This document shows, one piece after another, positions 1-5,729 of a stretch of DNA of 12,828 bases. How positions within the stretch are numbered: position 1 is the first letter of the stretch; each line of letters begins with the position of its first letter. Position numbers and translations under genes: made by a program. Origin of the DNA: an uncultured Christensenella sp. (GTDB lineage: Bacteria > Bacillota > Clostridia > Christensenellales > DTU072); contig CAJLYQ010000057.1 in the NCBI GenBank assembly GCA_905210905.1, forward strand, positions 1 to 12,828, read 5' to 3'. The notes beneath the pieces were generated by a model. The model was given only the letters and a program-made list of their open reading frames with translations. It made no database searches and was not told the origin of the DNA.

Positions 1-551
1 CACCCGCCCGCCCGCAAAGTGAGGATACGGTTTTATCGGAAGATCCGACGCAAAACCGTCAAACAAGCGATAACAAGACGGAAGAAAGCGACGAAACGGT
101 CGATGAGAAAAGGGGAGAAACCGACGAAGTAACAGGAGAAACGGGAATAGGCGCAAACGAGAAAAGCGGCGAAGAAAACGAGCAAGGCGACGAAGAAAGT
201 GAGATGCTGAGTAGGCTGGGCGAAGAAAAAAGCGGTTATTATATAGGAATAAGCGATAAGATAGACGAACTTTTCGTGGTATATCCGCAGGAAAGGCTAC
301 TTACGCAAGCGATACCCGATTCGGAATGGGTAAAGGTGACGTACGACGGGGAAGATTATTACGTCGTGGGCAAACTCAAAGAAGACGGCAAAGTCAGATA
401 TTTAGGCTACGGAGTCCCGGGAAAAGCGAACGTAAAACCGCCTAAGGTAGCGGACGGAATAGCCGACTGGTTTCCGCTAGAAAACCCGGACGGCTACGAC
501 GGATACTGGTTGTTTTTTCAAGACGCCGAAACAGGTAAAATAGACGGATAA
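1..551 (+). CDS. Acidic-linker protein, 5' end outside the window
   Basis: The reading frame is open from the left edge (first whole codon at base 3) to TAA at 549-551, giving at least 182 residues, so the true start lies upstream. The first methionine in view (204) is in the middle of a Glu/Asp/Lys/Ser-rich low-complexity stretch and has no ribosome site, so it is not a credible start. Residues 1 to about 70 are a charged, probably disordered linker. The last ~110 residues are a compact domain rich in aromatics and glycine, with the elements YYVVGKL, GYGVPG, DWFPL and GYWLFFQDAETGK. I have an impression of similar C-terminal domains in uncharacterised Clostridia proteins but cannot name a family. 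No membrane helix is visible in the part shown. Function unknown. It converges with the PH-domain gene and shares a bidirectional terminator with it. Confidence 0.8.
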   Translation, partial: PARPQSEDTVLSEDPTQNRQTSDNKTEESDETVDEKRGETDEVTGETGIGANEKSGEENEQGDEESEMLSRLGEEKSGYYIGISDKIDELFVVYPQERLLTQAIPDSEWVKVTYDGEDYYVVGKLKEDGKVRYLGYGVPGKANVKPPKVADGIADWFPLENPDGYDGYWLFFQDAETGKIDG

Positions 552-553
552 AC

Positions 554-580
554 AAAACACGCCTGACAGCGTGTTTTTTT
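554..580. terminator. Bidirectional intrinsic terminator
   Basis: AAAACACGC (554-562) pairs perfectly with GCGTGTTTT (569-577) around a 6-base loop and runs into a T tract on the plus strand. Read on the minus strand the same stem is followed by TTTTGTTT. It sits between two convergent genes and can end both transcripts. Confidence 0.85.
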
Positions 581-598
581 CTATAGAAATCGTTAAGG

Positions 599-1012
599 TT
601 ATTGCTTAATTGCATTAGCCATTGCACCTGCCATTTGCGATGCTTGATTTTGAAGTCTATCCTGTTCAAATACGTCAATTTGGTTGAAAACCGCTTTCTT
701 GAATTCTTCCGGTCTCTTTATGCCGTAAAAATAAAGGGGTTCGGAACCGGCGGTTTCGATTTTAACGGTGCCGTACTTAAAAATCTTTCCCATTAAACCG
801 CTGGACACGGATACGTTCTGAATTCTGTTGAGAGCGGCAGACAACGAATGAGTACGGATGAAACCGACTTTTCCGATAACTTTTTTATTAGTTAAAGTTA
901 ATTCTGTCGTTAAAAATCTTATAAAATGCGGGAATACCGCAACAAAAGATTTTTTTGCGTCCAAGACGATTTGTTCGCCTATAGTTAAGTTTTTTTCTGC
1001 GTAATTTGCCAT
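599..1012 (-). CDS. Bacterial PH-domain (bPH_2-like) protein
   Basis: A 137-residue protein matching the bacterial pleckstrin-homology-like fold (bPH_2/DUF304 type). Residues ~35-110 show the usual pattern: ELTLTNKKVI strand, a basic FIRTHSLS segment, LNRIQNVSVSSG, then IFKYGTVKIETAG. Unlike YdbS/YdbT-type members, which carry transmembrane helices, it has no convincing membrane segment. The C-terminus is a Gln/Ala/Met-rich tail, so it is probably cytosolic or peripheral to the membrane. Ligand and role are unknown. The start is well supported: AAGGAGG lies 7 bases before the ATG. It is preceded by a consensus promoter with a palindrome in its spacer and is divergent from an XRE regulator, which probably controls it. 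Confidence 0.82.
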   Translation of the reverse strand: MANYAEKNLTIGEQIVLDAKKSFVAVFPHFIRFLTTELTLTNKKVIGKVGFIRTHSLSAALNRIQNVSVSSGLMGKIFKYGTVKIETAGSEPLYFYGIKRPEEFKKAVFNQIDVFEQDRLQNQASQMAGAMANAIKQ

Positions 1013-1043
1013 AGTTTGTCCTCCTTAAAAGTGAATTTTTTTA

Positions 1044-1072
1044 AGTATAATGTAAGAATTCTTAAATGTCAA
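1044..1072 (-). promoter_or_regulatory. Sigma-A promoter of the PH-domain gene
   Basis: On the minus strand, TTGACA (plus bases 1067-1072) and TATACT (1044-1049) are exactly 17 bases apart. The spacer contains the 12-bp palindrome at 1053-1064, so a bound regulator would block RNA polymerase. Confidence 0.85.
1053..1064. promoter_or_regulatory. Putative operator 1, TAAGAATTCTTA
   Basis: A perfect 12-bp palindrome in the spacer of the PH-gene promoter. The same half-site TAAGAAT recurs 30 bp away (about three helical turns) at 1083. The neighbouring XRE protein is the natural candidate to bind both; that assignment is inferred from position. Confidence 0.65.
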
Positions 1073-1082
1073 GCAATAAATG

Positions 1083-1102
1083 TAAGAATACTTATATTCT
1101 TA
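1083..1102. promoter_or_regulatory. Putative operator 2, TAAGAAT-type inverted repeat
   Basis: TAAGAATA (1083-1090) and TATTCTTA (1095-1102) form an inverted repeat with a 4-base centre. The first 12 bases also match operator 1 with one mismatch. It ends 6 bases before the XRE start codon and covers a possible -10 (TATATT, 1093-1098), consistent with autorepression. Confidence 0.6.
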
Positions 1103-1108
1103 ATAAAT

Positions 1109-1321
1109 ATGGTAGAGAATCAAATCGGTAAAGCGATAAAAATCAATAGGATTACGCAAGGACTTACGCAAAAAGAACTTGCTCGCAGGGTCGGAGTAAC
1201 GCACGCCGCAATCAGTTACTGGGAAAACGGCGTAAACGTACCGAACGTTAAGGATTGTTGGGCTATGGCGGATGCGATGGATATCAGCATTGACGAACTT
1301 GTCGGACGGTATGGTAAGTAG
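1109..1321 (+). CDS. Small XRE/Cro-type HTH transcriptional regulator
   Basis: A 70-residue protein that is essentially one HTH_3 (Cro/C1) domain. IGKAIKINRITQGLTQKELA gives helices 1-2, VTHAAISYWENG is the recognition helix and turn, and a LAD-like AMADAMDISIDELV segment closes the fold. There is no ligand or peptidase domain. The ATG at 1109 starts the fold naturally. The longer frame with TTG at 1016 would run through the control region and adds non-conserved residues. There is no Shine-Dalgarno sequence before this ATG, and the likely -10 at 1093 would put transcription start within a few bases of it, so the mRNA may be leaderless. It probably represses itself and the divergent PH-domain gene through the TAAGAAT sites. 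Confidence 0.88.
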   Translation: MVENQIGKAIKINRITQGLTQKELARRVGVTHAAISYWENGVNVPNVKDCWAMADAMDISIDELVGRYGK

Positions 1322-1337
1322 GCATAGAGACCGTCCG
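1303..1337. repeat. Inverted repeat at the end of the XRE gene
   Basis: CGGACGGT (1303-1310) and ACCGTCCG (1330-1337) are perfect 8-bp arms around a 19-base loop that contains the XRE stop codon. A-rich sequence, not T, follows, so it is not a classic terminator. It may be a 3' mRNA-stabilising stem or chance. Confidence 0.35.
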
Positions 1338-1424
1338 GAAAAAAGTTGCGTCTCCGGGCGACCGTACGAAAAGGTAAAGTTTTTTCAATACTAAAAAAGT
1401 AAAAATATTCCGGATAAAAGTCGG

Positions 1425-1454
1425 AGCGCGCGAGAGTAAATCGCGCGCTTTCTT
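1425..1454 (+). terminator. Probable intrinsic terminator
   Basis: AGCGCGCGA (1425-1433) pairs perfectly with TCGCGCGCT (1441-1449) around a 7-base loop, followed by TTCTTATT. This strong GC stem, just before the next promoter, would insulate the TRIC gene from XRE transcription. The T tract is interrupted. Confidence 0.65.
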
Positions 1455-1455
1455 A

Positions 1456-1485
1456 TTGACAAAAAGCGCATACGGGTAATATAAT
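1456..1485 (+). promoter_or_regulatory. Sigma-A promoter of the TRIC-family gene
   Basis: TTGACA (1456-1461) and TATAAT (1480-1485), both perfect consensus, are 18 bases apart. Transcription should start near 1492, leaving only about 11 untranslated bases before the ATG at 1503. Confidence 0.85.
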
Positions 1486-1502
1486 AATTCGGGTATAAAA
1501 AT

Positions 1503-2165
1503 ATGTCGTCTACGGTAGTATTCGTGCTTGAAATAATAGGAACGGTTGCGTTTGCGGTTACGGGAGCGATGGTTGCGCTCGAACGGAAACTCGACGTTTT
1601 CGGCGTAGTTTTTTTGGGCGTGGTTACCGCACTCGGCGGCGGCGTCGTTCGTGACCTGATTATCGGTAAAACTCCGCCGGCAATGTTCGAAGATTATTCG
1701 TATCTTCTTGCCGCTTCCGTTACTTCTCTCGTCGTTTTCGTTGCGATAGCGATTTTCAAGAAAGCCTACGTCGGACACAGACGGGTTATTAACGAAGTTT
1801 TTAACGTTTTCGACTCGCTCGGACTCGGTATTTTCGCGGCGGTGGGAGTAATCGTGGCGATAAAAGCAGGGTATGGAAACAATGCGTTTTTGTGCATTTT
1901 CGTAGGAATGACCACGGGTTGCGGCGGCGGAATCTTGCGCGATATTATGAGCCGTTCTATACCGATGGTTTTTAGGAAAAGGATATATGCGGTCGCCGCT
2001 CTTATCGGCAGCGTAATCTGTTATTATATGATTAAATGCAACGTGGGTGACGGCTGGGCGTTCGGCGTGTCCACTGCCGTGGTGTTCGTGATCCGTATTC
2101 TTGCGTCGGTGTTCAAACTGAACTTGCCGCATCTCGAACTGGACGGCGTAAAAAGCGACGACTAG
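1503..2165 (+). CDS. TRIC / UPF0126-family membrane channel (YicG-like)
   Basis: A 220-residue, very hydrophobic protein of the trimeric intracellular cation channel family (UPF0126, Pfam PF03458). It has the family's internal duplication: two three-helix repeats, each with the glycine-rich signature GGGxxRD, here GGGVVRD (residues 45-51) and GGGILRD (141-147). Length and about seven membrane segments fit the family, whose prokaryotic members are homotrimeric monovalent-cation channels; the physiological role in bacteria is unclear. The start has no Shine-Dalgarno sequence and a leader of only ~11 bases, but there is no better start and the promoter lies directly upstream. Its TAG stop overlaps the TAG of the convergent alanine racemase gene. 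Confidence 0.92.
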   Translation: MSSTVVFVLEIIGTVAFAVTGAMVALERKLDVFGVVFLGVVTALGGGVVRDLIIGKTPPAMFEDYSYLLAASVTSLVVFVAIAIFKKAYVGHRRVINEVFNVFDSLGLGIFAAVGVIVAIKAGYGNNAFLCIFVGMTTGCGGGILRDIMSRSIPMVFRKRIYAVAALIGSVICYYMIKCNVGDGWAFGVSTAVVFVIRILASVFKLNLPHLELDGVKSDD

Positions 2166-3223
2166 TCAATCAGTATTTTCTTTACTCTCGGAGCAATCCG
2201 ACAAAGCGTTTCGTATCCGAACCCTATATCTTCGGCGGTAACGGTTTTACCGTTGTCGCTCCCGAGTATCGTGACGTAAGAACCGACTTCGACGTCGGTT
2301 TTTTTTACGTCAATTGAAGCCATATCCATACAAATTCTGCCGATAATCGGCAAAAATTCGCCGTTATAAACCACTTTTCCTTTTCCCGACAAACTTCTCG
2401 GATACCCGTCGCCGTAACCTACGGCAATAGTCGCTATTTTCGTTTTTTGGGGCGCGCAAAAGGTGTAATCGTAGCCGACGCATTCGCCTTTATCGACAGT
2501 GCGCGTTTGTACGACGGCGGCGCGCAAAGAAAGAGCGGGCGTAAGACCGTTCTTGCTGTATCCGTAAAGTCCGTAACCTATCCGAACGGCGTTGCCGACG
2601 GAATTTCTATTCGCCGAGTGCGTGCTTGCGATGTGAACGTAGTCGAATTCGGCATATTTTTTAAGTTTTTCCGTGGCAAGTACGAATTTTTTCGTTTGTT
2701 CGCAAAACGCGGTTTTGTTGTCGTTTTCCGACACCGCATAGTGACTGAAAATCCCTTCGAAACGAAGATTTTTAAGGGAAAACAACTCGTAAATTTCCGT
2801 TGAAAAACACGAAAAACCAAGTCGGTTCATACCGGTGTTTATTTTGACGTGGACTTTGATTTTTTTGCCGATTTTTTGGCAAATATCGTTCGCAGCGCGA
2901 GCGTATTCGAGAGAAAAAACCGTTATCGACAGGTCGTTTTCCACTGCGGACGGAATCAGGTCGATAGGAACGAATCCTAAGATAAGGACGGGTTTGTCGC
3001 GGTTATAACGGCGCACCGAAATTCCTTCTTCTATCGTCGCCACGGCAACGCCGTCGGACAGCGACGCTATGTAGGGAATAAGCGATTCGCCGTGTCCGTA
3101 GCAAGCGGCTTTCAGCACGGCGAAAATTTTTTTCCCGTCGGTGTTTTCACGGAAGAACTCTAAATTGCGTTTTATCGCCGATTTGCTTATCGACGCGACG
3201 ACGCGGTCAGTCGGTAGCGGCAT
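2162..3223 (-). CDS. alr: Alanine racemase
   Basis: A 353-residue PLP enzyme interconverting L- and D-alanine for peptidoglycan. Visible landmarks are the PLP lysine K38 in AVLKAACYGHG, the substrate-site Arg in KINTGMNRLGF (128-137), VRIGYGLYG (213-221), the catalytic tyrosine Y251 in CVGYDYTF, GYGDGYPR, and GRICMD (295-300), which contributes to the active site across the dimer. Two positions are atypical: the usual KADAYGHG reads KAACYGHG, and the usual SANS-type phosphate-site stretch reads HSANRN. The other key residues are intact, so activity is likely. The ATG has GGAG 7 bases upstream and lies inside the last 17 bases of the aminotransferase gene, so translation is probably coupled. 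Its stop overlaps the convergent TRIC gene. Confidence 0.93.
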   Translation of the reverse strand: MPLPTDRVVASISKSAIKRNLEFFRENTDGKKIFAVLKAACYGHGESLIPYIASLSDGVAVATIEEGISVRRYNRDKPVLILGFVPIDLIPSAVENDLSITVFSLEYARAANDICQKIGKKIKVHVKINTGMNRLGFSCFSTEIYELFSLKNLRFEGIFSHYAVSENDNKTAFCEQTKKFVLATEKLKKYAEFDYVHIASTHSANRNSVGNAVRIGYGLYGYSKNGLTPALSLRAAVVQTRTVDKGECVGYDYTFCAPQKTKIATIAVGYGDGYPRSLSGKGKVVYNGEFLPIIGRICMDMASIDVKKTDVEVGSYVTILGSDNGKTVTAEDIGFGYETLCRIAPRVKKILID

Positions 3224-4046
3224 AAAATTCTCCGTAAAGCAAATCGGTGAGTTTTTCGGTGAGCAAGGTTGCTCCGCCGCCTACTTTTTTACCGTCGATA
3301 GTTTTTGCCGGAGCGAGAAACGTTCCTGCGCTCGTTACGAAAACTTCGTCCGAAGAAAACATTTCTTCCACGCTGAACTTTCGTTCGGTTACGGCTACGT
3401 TTTGAGCGCGGCAAGCGGCGATAAGGTGTTTGCGCGCAATACCGCCGAGAGTTTTTCTTCCCGGCGGCGGCGTGATGAGTTCACCGTTTTTAAGTATATG
3501 GATATTGCTGTGCGCGCACTCGTTTACGAACCCGTCTTCGACGAAAATCGCTTCGTCGCAATCGTTCTCTTTTGCTCGCGTCGCCGCAAGCACGTTCGGG
3601 ATAAGGTTAAGCGTTTTTACGAAACAATACCCGTACCGCTCGTCCGGGTACGTCATCAGGTCGAAAGTTTTTCCGCGCGGAGTAATTTTTTTCGGCGTGA
3701 CCGTTATCCATAGGTTGGATTTAGTTTCGACAGGAACGTGACTTCTCGGCACGGATATACCGCGCGTAAGTTGAAAATACACAAAACATTCGTTTTCGTC
3801 GCAACGGGTAACGAGCGAACGGATAAGCGAAGAAAGTTTGTCGGCGGTAAGAGAGGGGACTATGCCCACCCTGCGCGCGCTGAAAAACAGCCTGTCTACG
3901 TGCTCGTCCAAAGTAAAAACTTTTCCGTTTCTGGAATACGCGGCGTCGTAAACGCCGTCGCCGAAGAAACAGACGCGGTCGCAAAACGGCACCGACATAT
4001 CCGTCATTTCTCCCACCGCACCGTTGTAATAAGCAAGATTTTTCAT
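3207..4046 (-). CDS. dat: D-amino-acid (D-alanine) aminotransferase
   Basis: A 279-residue class IV PLP aminotransferase. FFGDGVYDA (27-35) is the fold-class signature, K144 in FVKTLNLIPNVLA is the PLP lysine (position 145 in the Bacillus enzyme), and E176 in DGFVNE is the conserved glutamate near the cofactor. The RxH pair R101/H103 within TRGISVPRSH matches the carboxylate trap of D-specific transaminases and argues against branched-chain or ADC-lyase relatives. The expected reaction is D-Ala + 2-oxoglutarate to pyruvate + D-Glu. The gene lies directly before alr with a 17-base overlap, giving a two-enzyme D-Ala/D-Glu unit. No clear Shine-Dalgarno precedes the ATG, and a terminator ends 22 bases upstream with no obvious promoter between, so its expression is not explained by what I see. 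Confidence 0.9.
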   Translation of the reverse strand: MKNLAYYNGAVGEMTDMSVPFCDRVCFFGDGVYDAAYSRNGKVFTLDEHVDRLFFSARRVGIVPSLTADKLSSLIRSLVTRCDENECFVYFQLTRGISVPRSHVPVETKSNLWITVTPKKITPRGKTFDLMTYPDERYGYCFVKTLNLIPNVLAATRAKENDCDEAIFVEDGFVNECAHSNIHILKNGELITPPPGRKTLGGIARKHLIAACRAQNVAVTERKFSVEEMFSSDEVFVTSAGTFLAPAKTIDGKKVGGGATLLTEKLTDLLYGEFYAATD

Positions 4047-4068
4047 ATTAAAAATCTATGTCGGGCGC

Positions 4069-4099
4069 AAAAAAAAAGAACCGAACTAGTCGGTTCTTT
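4069..4099 (-). terminator. Intrinsic terminator after the lipoprotein gene
   Basis: On the minus strand, AAAGAACCGA pairs with TCGGTTCTTT (plus 4090-4099 with 4075-4084) around a 5-base loop, followed by a run of nine T. It lies between the lipoprotein gene and dat, so either dat has its own weak promoter or read-through feeds dat-alr. Confidence 0.85.
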
Positions 4100-4118
4100 C
4101 GTTATAAAGAAATTTCGA

Positions 4119-4490
4119 TTATTTTTCGAACGCTTCAACCGCGGCTTTCGTTCCGAAGTAAACCCATCTTCCGCTGCATTTAACGATTCTGTCTTCTTTC
4201 TTCGTTTCGTTGTCTTCGCTGTATATTTTGTTGTAGTATTCTTTAGCGGACTTGCTGTCTTTGAAATAGGACGCGTTTAAAGTGCCGGATCCTTCGCCGA
4301 TGCTTATTTTCGTAGCGCTGAAACCGCCTTCGTATCCGTCCGCGGAATTCTTAAAAGAAACAACGGTGTATCCCGCTTTTTCCATTTTGGCGGTAGCCTT
4401 TTCGATGTTTGTCGGTACGCAAGCGAACAAGATCGCCGCCGTTACTGCGATAAGCGCAACCATCATAACGATTTTTAATGCTCTTTTCAT
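4119..4490 (-). CDS. Small lipoprotein of unknown function
   Basis: A 123-residue precursor with a basic N-terminus (MKRALK), a hydrophobic core and the lipobox LFAC, with lipid-modified Cys at residue 24. It should be cleaved by signal peptidase II and anchored to the outer face of the membrane. The mature ~100 residues begin with a helix (IEKATAKMEKAGYTV) and then a small alpha/beta domain ending in RWVYFGTKAAVEAFEK. I recognise the general style of small Clostridia lipoproteins but no named family or function. The start is well supported: AAAGGAG lies upstream of the ATG behind a consensus promoter. The gene is monocistronic, with a terminator right after it. Confidence 0.85.
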   Translation of the reverse strand: MKRALKIVMMVALIAVTAAILFACVPTNIEKATAKMEKAGYTVVSFKNSADGYEGGFSATKISIGEGSGTLNASYFKDSKSAKEYYNKIYSEDNETKKEDRIVKCSGRWVYFGTKAAVEAFEK

Positions 4491-4531
4491 TTTTTGTTTT
4501 CTCCTTTATAAAAAGAATTTTTCTATATAAT

Positions 4532-4560
4532 ATTTTACCGCTTGCTTCTCGTTTTGTCAA
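4532..4560 (-). promoter_or_regulatory. Sigma-A promoter of the lipoprotein gene
   Basis: On the minus strand, TTGACA (plus 4555-4560) and TAAAAT (4532-4537) are 17 bases apart. The leader is ~35 bases and carries AAAGGAG close to the ATG. Confidence 0.8.
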
Positions 4561-4749
4561 GACGGTTTGTTTTTTAATACAAAATATTTTATTTCGATTA
4601 AAACGCTTTCGGACAAAACAATACTTAACTTTCGTGAATAGGGCGTATTGGTAGCCTTAAATAGCAGTTAAGGTTACTTAACTAATAAATATAGTCAAAA
4701 AATGACGAAAAACGCGTATCAACGGATACAAACGGAAGAATGAAAAACA
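4561..4749. other. AT-rich intergenic region with paired hairpins
   Basis: No credible gene lies here. Between the divergent lipoprotein and galU promoters the DNA is AT-rich with two overlapping inverted repeats (separate entry). The octamer ACTTAACT occurs twice, at 4623-4630 and 4676-4683, 53 bases apart, which could be a regulator site. I see no riboswitch-like fold. Confidence 0.5.
4651..4683. repeat. Two overlapping, mutually exclusive inverted repeats
   Basis: Stem A: GTAGCCTTAA (4651-4660) with TTAAGGTTAC (4668-4677), ten pairs counting one G-T, 7-base loop. Stem B: AGTTAAG (4666-4672) with CTTAACT (4677-4683), seven perfect pairs, 4-base loop. They share 4666-4677, so only one can form at a time. 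They lie 67 bases before the galU -35 box, upstream of the predicted transcript, so they are more likely a DNA-binding site than an mRNA switch unless another promoter lies further upstream. Confidence 0.5.
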
Positions 4750-4778
4750 TTGACAAAAGGGGTTTACTAACTTATAAT
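4750..4778 (+). promoter_or_regulatory. Perfect-consensus sigma-A promoter of the glycan operon
   Basis: TTGACA (4750-4755) and TATAAT (4773-4778) are exactly 17 bases apart, the ideal sigma-A promoter. Transcription should start near 4785 and give an ~87-base leader. The nonamer GGTATAAAT occurs just after the -10 (4779-4787) and again at 4821-4829. This promoter rules out a galU start further upstream. Confidence 0.92.
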
Positions 4779-4871
4779 GGTATAAATAATACGAAGAAAA
4801 GCGTATATTATGCATTCACAGGTATAAATCGTTATATCGAAAAGACGAGAAAGGGAAAAGGAGAAGAAAGA

Positions 4872-5729
4872 ATGAAAGTAAGGAAGGCTGTTATTCCTGC
4901 GGCGGGTTACGGTACCCGTTTTCTGCCCATAACGAAAGGCGTCCCGAAAGAGATGTTGCCGCTTGTTGACAAGCCGGCGTTGCAGTATATCGTCGAAGAA
5001 GCGATCGGCGCAGGGATTACGGACATAGTTATAGTGGTAAGCAAGGGCAAGCAAGCCATCGAAAACTACTTCGGCAAAAATCCTCTTTACGACGGAATGA
5101 AAGACAGAAGCCGCCTCGAATCCATCGATCGCATACTCGACACGGCGAAAATAAGTTTCGTATTGCAAGAACCTATGCGCGGAAACGGCGACGCCGTTCT
5201 CGTTGCGGAGAAAGCGATAGGCGACGAACCGTTTGCCGTTATGTTCGGCGACGATGTGATTTATTCGGAAAACAAACCCGTCGTCGGACAACTGTGCGAC
5301 GCGTTTGAAAAAACGGGGAAAGCGATAATCGGCGTACAGCGTACCGACGCGGAAACAGCGTCGCGGTGCGGCGTTATTAAAAAAGGAAAAACCGATGGTA
5401 GGCTTACCGAAGTTCTCGATATTATAGAAAAACCGCCGATAGAAGACCTTCCGAGCGATTTGGTAAGTTTAGGCAGGTTCGTTTTACCCCCCGAAATTTT
5501 TAGCGAGTTACGAAACGCGCCGATTTTCAAAAACGAAATATATCTTACCGTCGCGCTCAGAAATCTTATGCAAAAACGCGGCGGATACGCGTATGAATTC
5601 GAAGGACGGCGTTACGACTTAGGCAACAAACTCGGTTTTTGTCAGGCAAACGTTGAGTTCGCTCTGCGGTCTTCTCTCGTCGGAGCGGAGTTCAGGGATT
5701 ATATCAAGGAGTTAGGCGCAAAATTATGA
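4872..5729 (+). CDS. galU: UTP-glucose-1-phosphate uridylyltransferase (GalU family)
   Basis: A 285-residue nucleotidyltransferase making UDP-glucose from UTP and glucose-1-phosphate. Landmarks are AAGYGTRFLPITK (10-22) with KEMLPLVDKP for nucleotide binding, GDD (126-128) for metal, EKP (186-188), LGRFVL, and YEFEGRRYDLGNKLG near the C-terminus. The ATG at 4872 has AAGGAG 8 bases upstream. A longer in-frame start at 4740 lies before the promoter and is not used. Two conserved positions are altered: the usual GxGHA reads GNGDA (D107), and the usual EIQLTDA reads EIYLTVA (Y224, V227). Specificity could therefore differ from classical GalU. It opens the operon and overlaps glf by ATGA, consistent with supplying the UDP-hexose pool for Glf. 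Confidence 0.87.
   Translation: MKVRKAVIPAAGYGTRFLPITKGVPKEMLPLVDKPALQYIVEEAIGAGITDIVIVVSKGKQAIENYFGKNPLYDGMKDRSRLESIDRILDTAKISFVLQEPMRGNGDAVLVAEKAIGDEPFAVMFGDDVIYSENKPVVGQLCDAFEKTGKAIIGVQRTDAETASRCGVIKKGKTDGRLTEVLDIIEKPPIEDLPSDLVSLGRFVLPPEIFSELRNAPIFKNEIYLTVALRNLMQKRGGYAYEFEGRRYDLGNKLGFCQANVEFALRSSLVGAEFRDYIKELGAKL

Noticed and set aside
1016..1108. 31-residue extension of the XRE protein from TTG 1016
   Set aside because: It would translate the operator and promoter region and adds residues foreign to the HTH fold.
1284..2132. 282-residue open frame on the minus strand
   Set aside because: It is antisense to the clear TRIC gene and has an Arg/His/Asn-rich composition with no recognisable domain.
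3141..4280. Overlapping plus-strand open frames across the dat region
   Set aside because: dat has all its catalytic motifs on the minus strand; the plus-strand frames show no domain and no ribosome site.
4740..4871. 44-residue N-terminal extension of GalU starting at ATG 4740
   Set aside because: It would begin upstream of a perfect -35/-10 pair at 4750-4778, and GalU homology begins exactly at the ATG at 4872, which has a strong ribosome site.
4561..4871. Riboswitch or T-box in the galU upstream region
   Set aside because: I see only simple hairpins, no T-box or known riboswitch core, and no terminator before galU.
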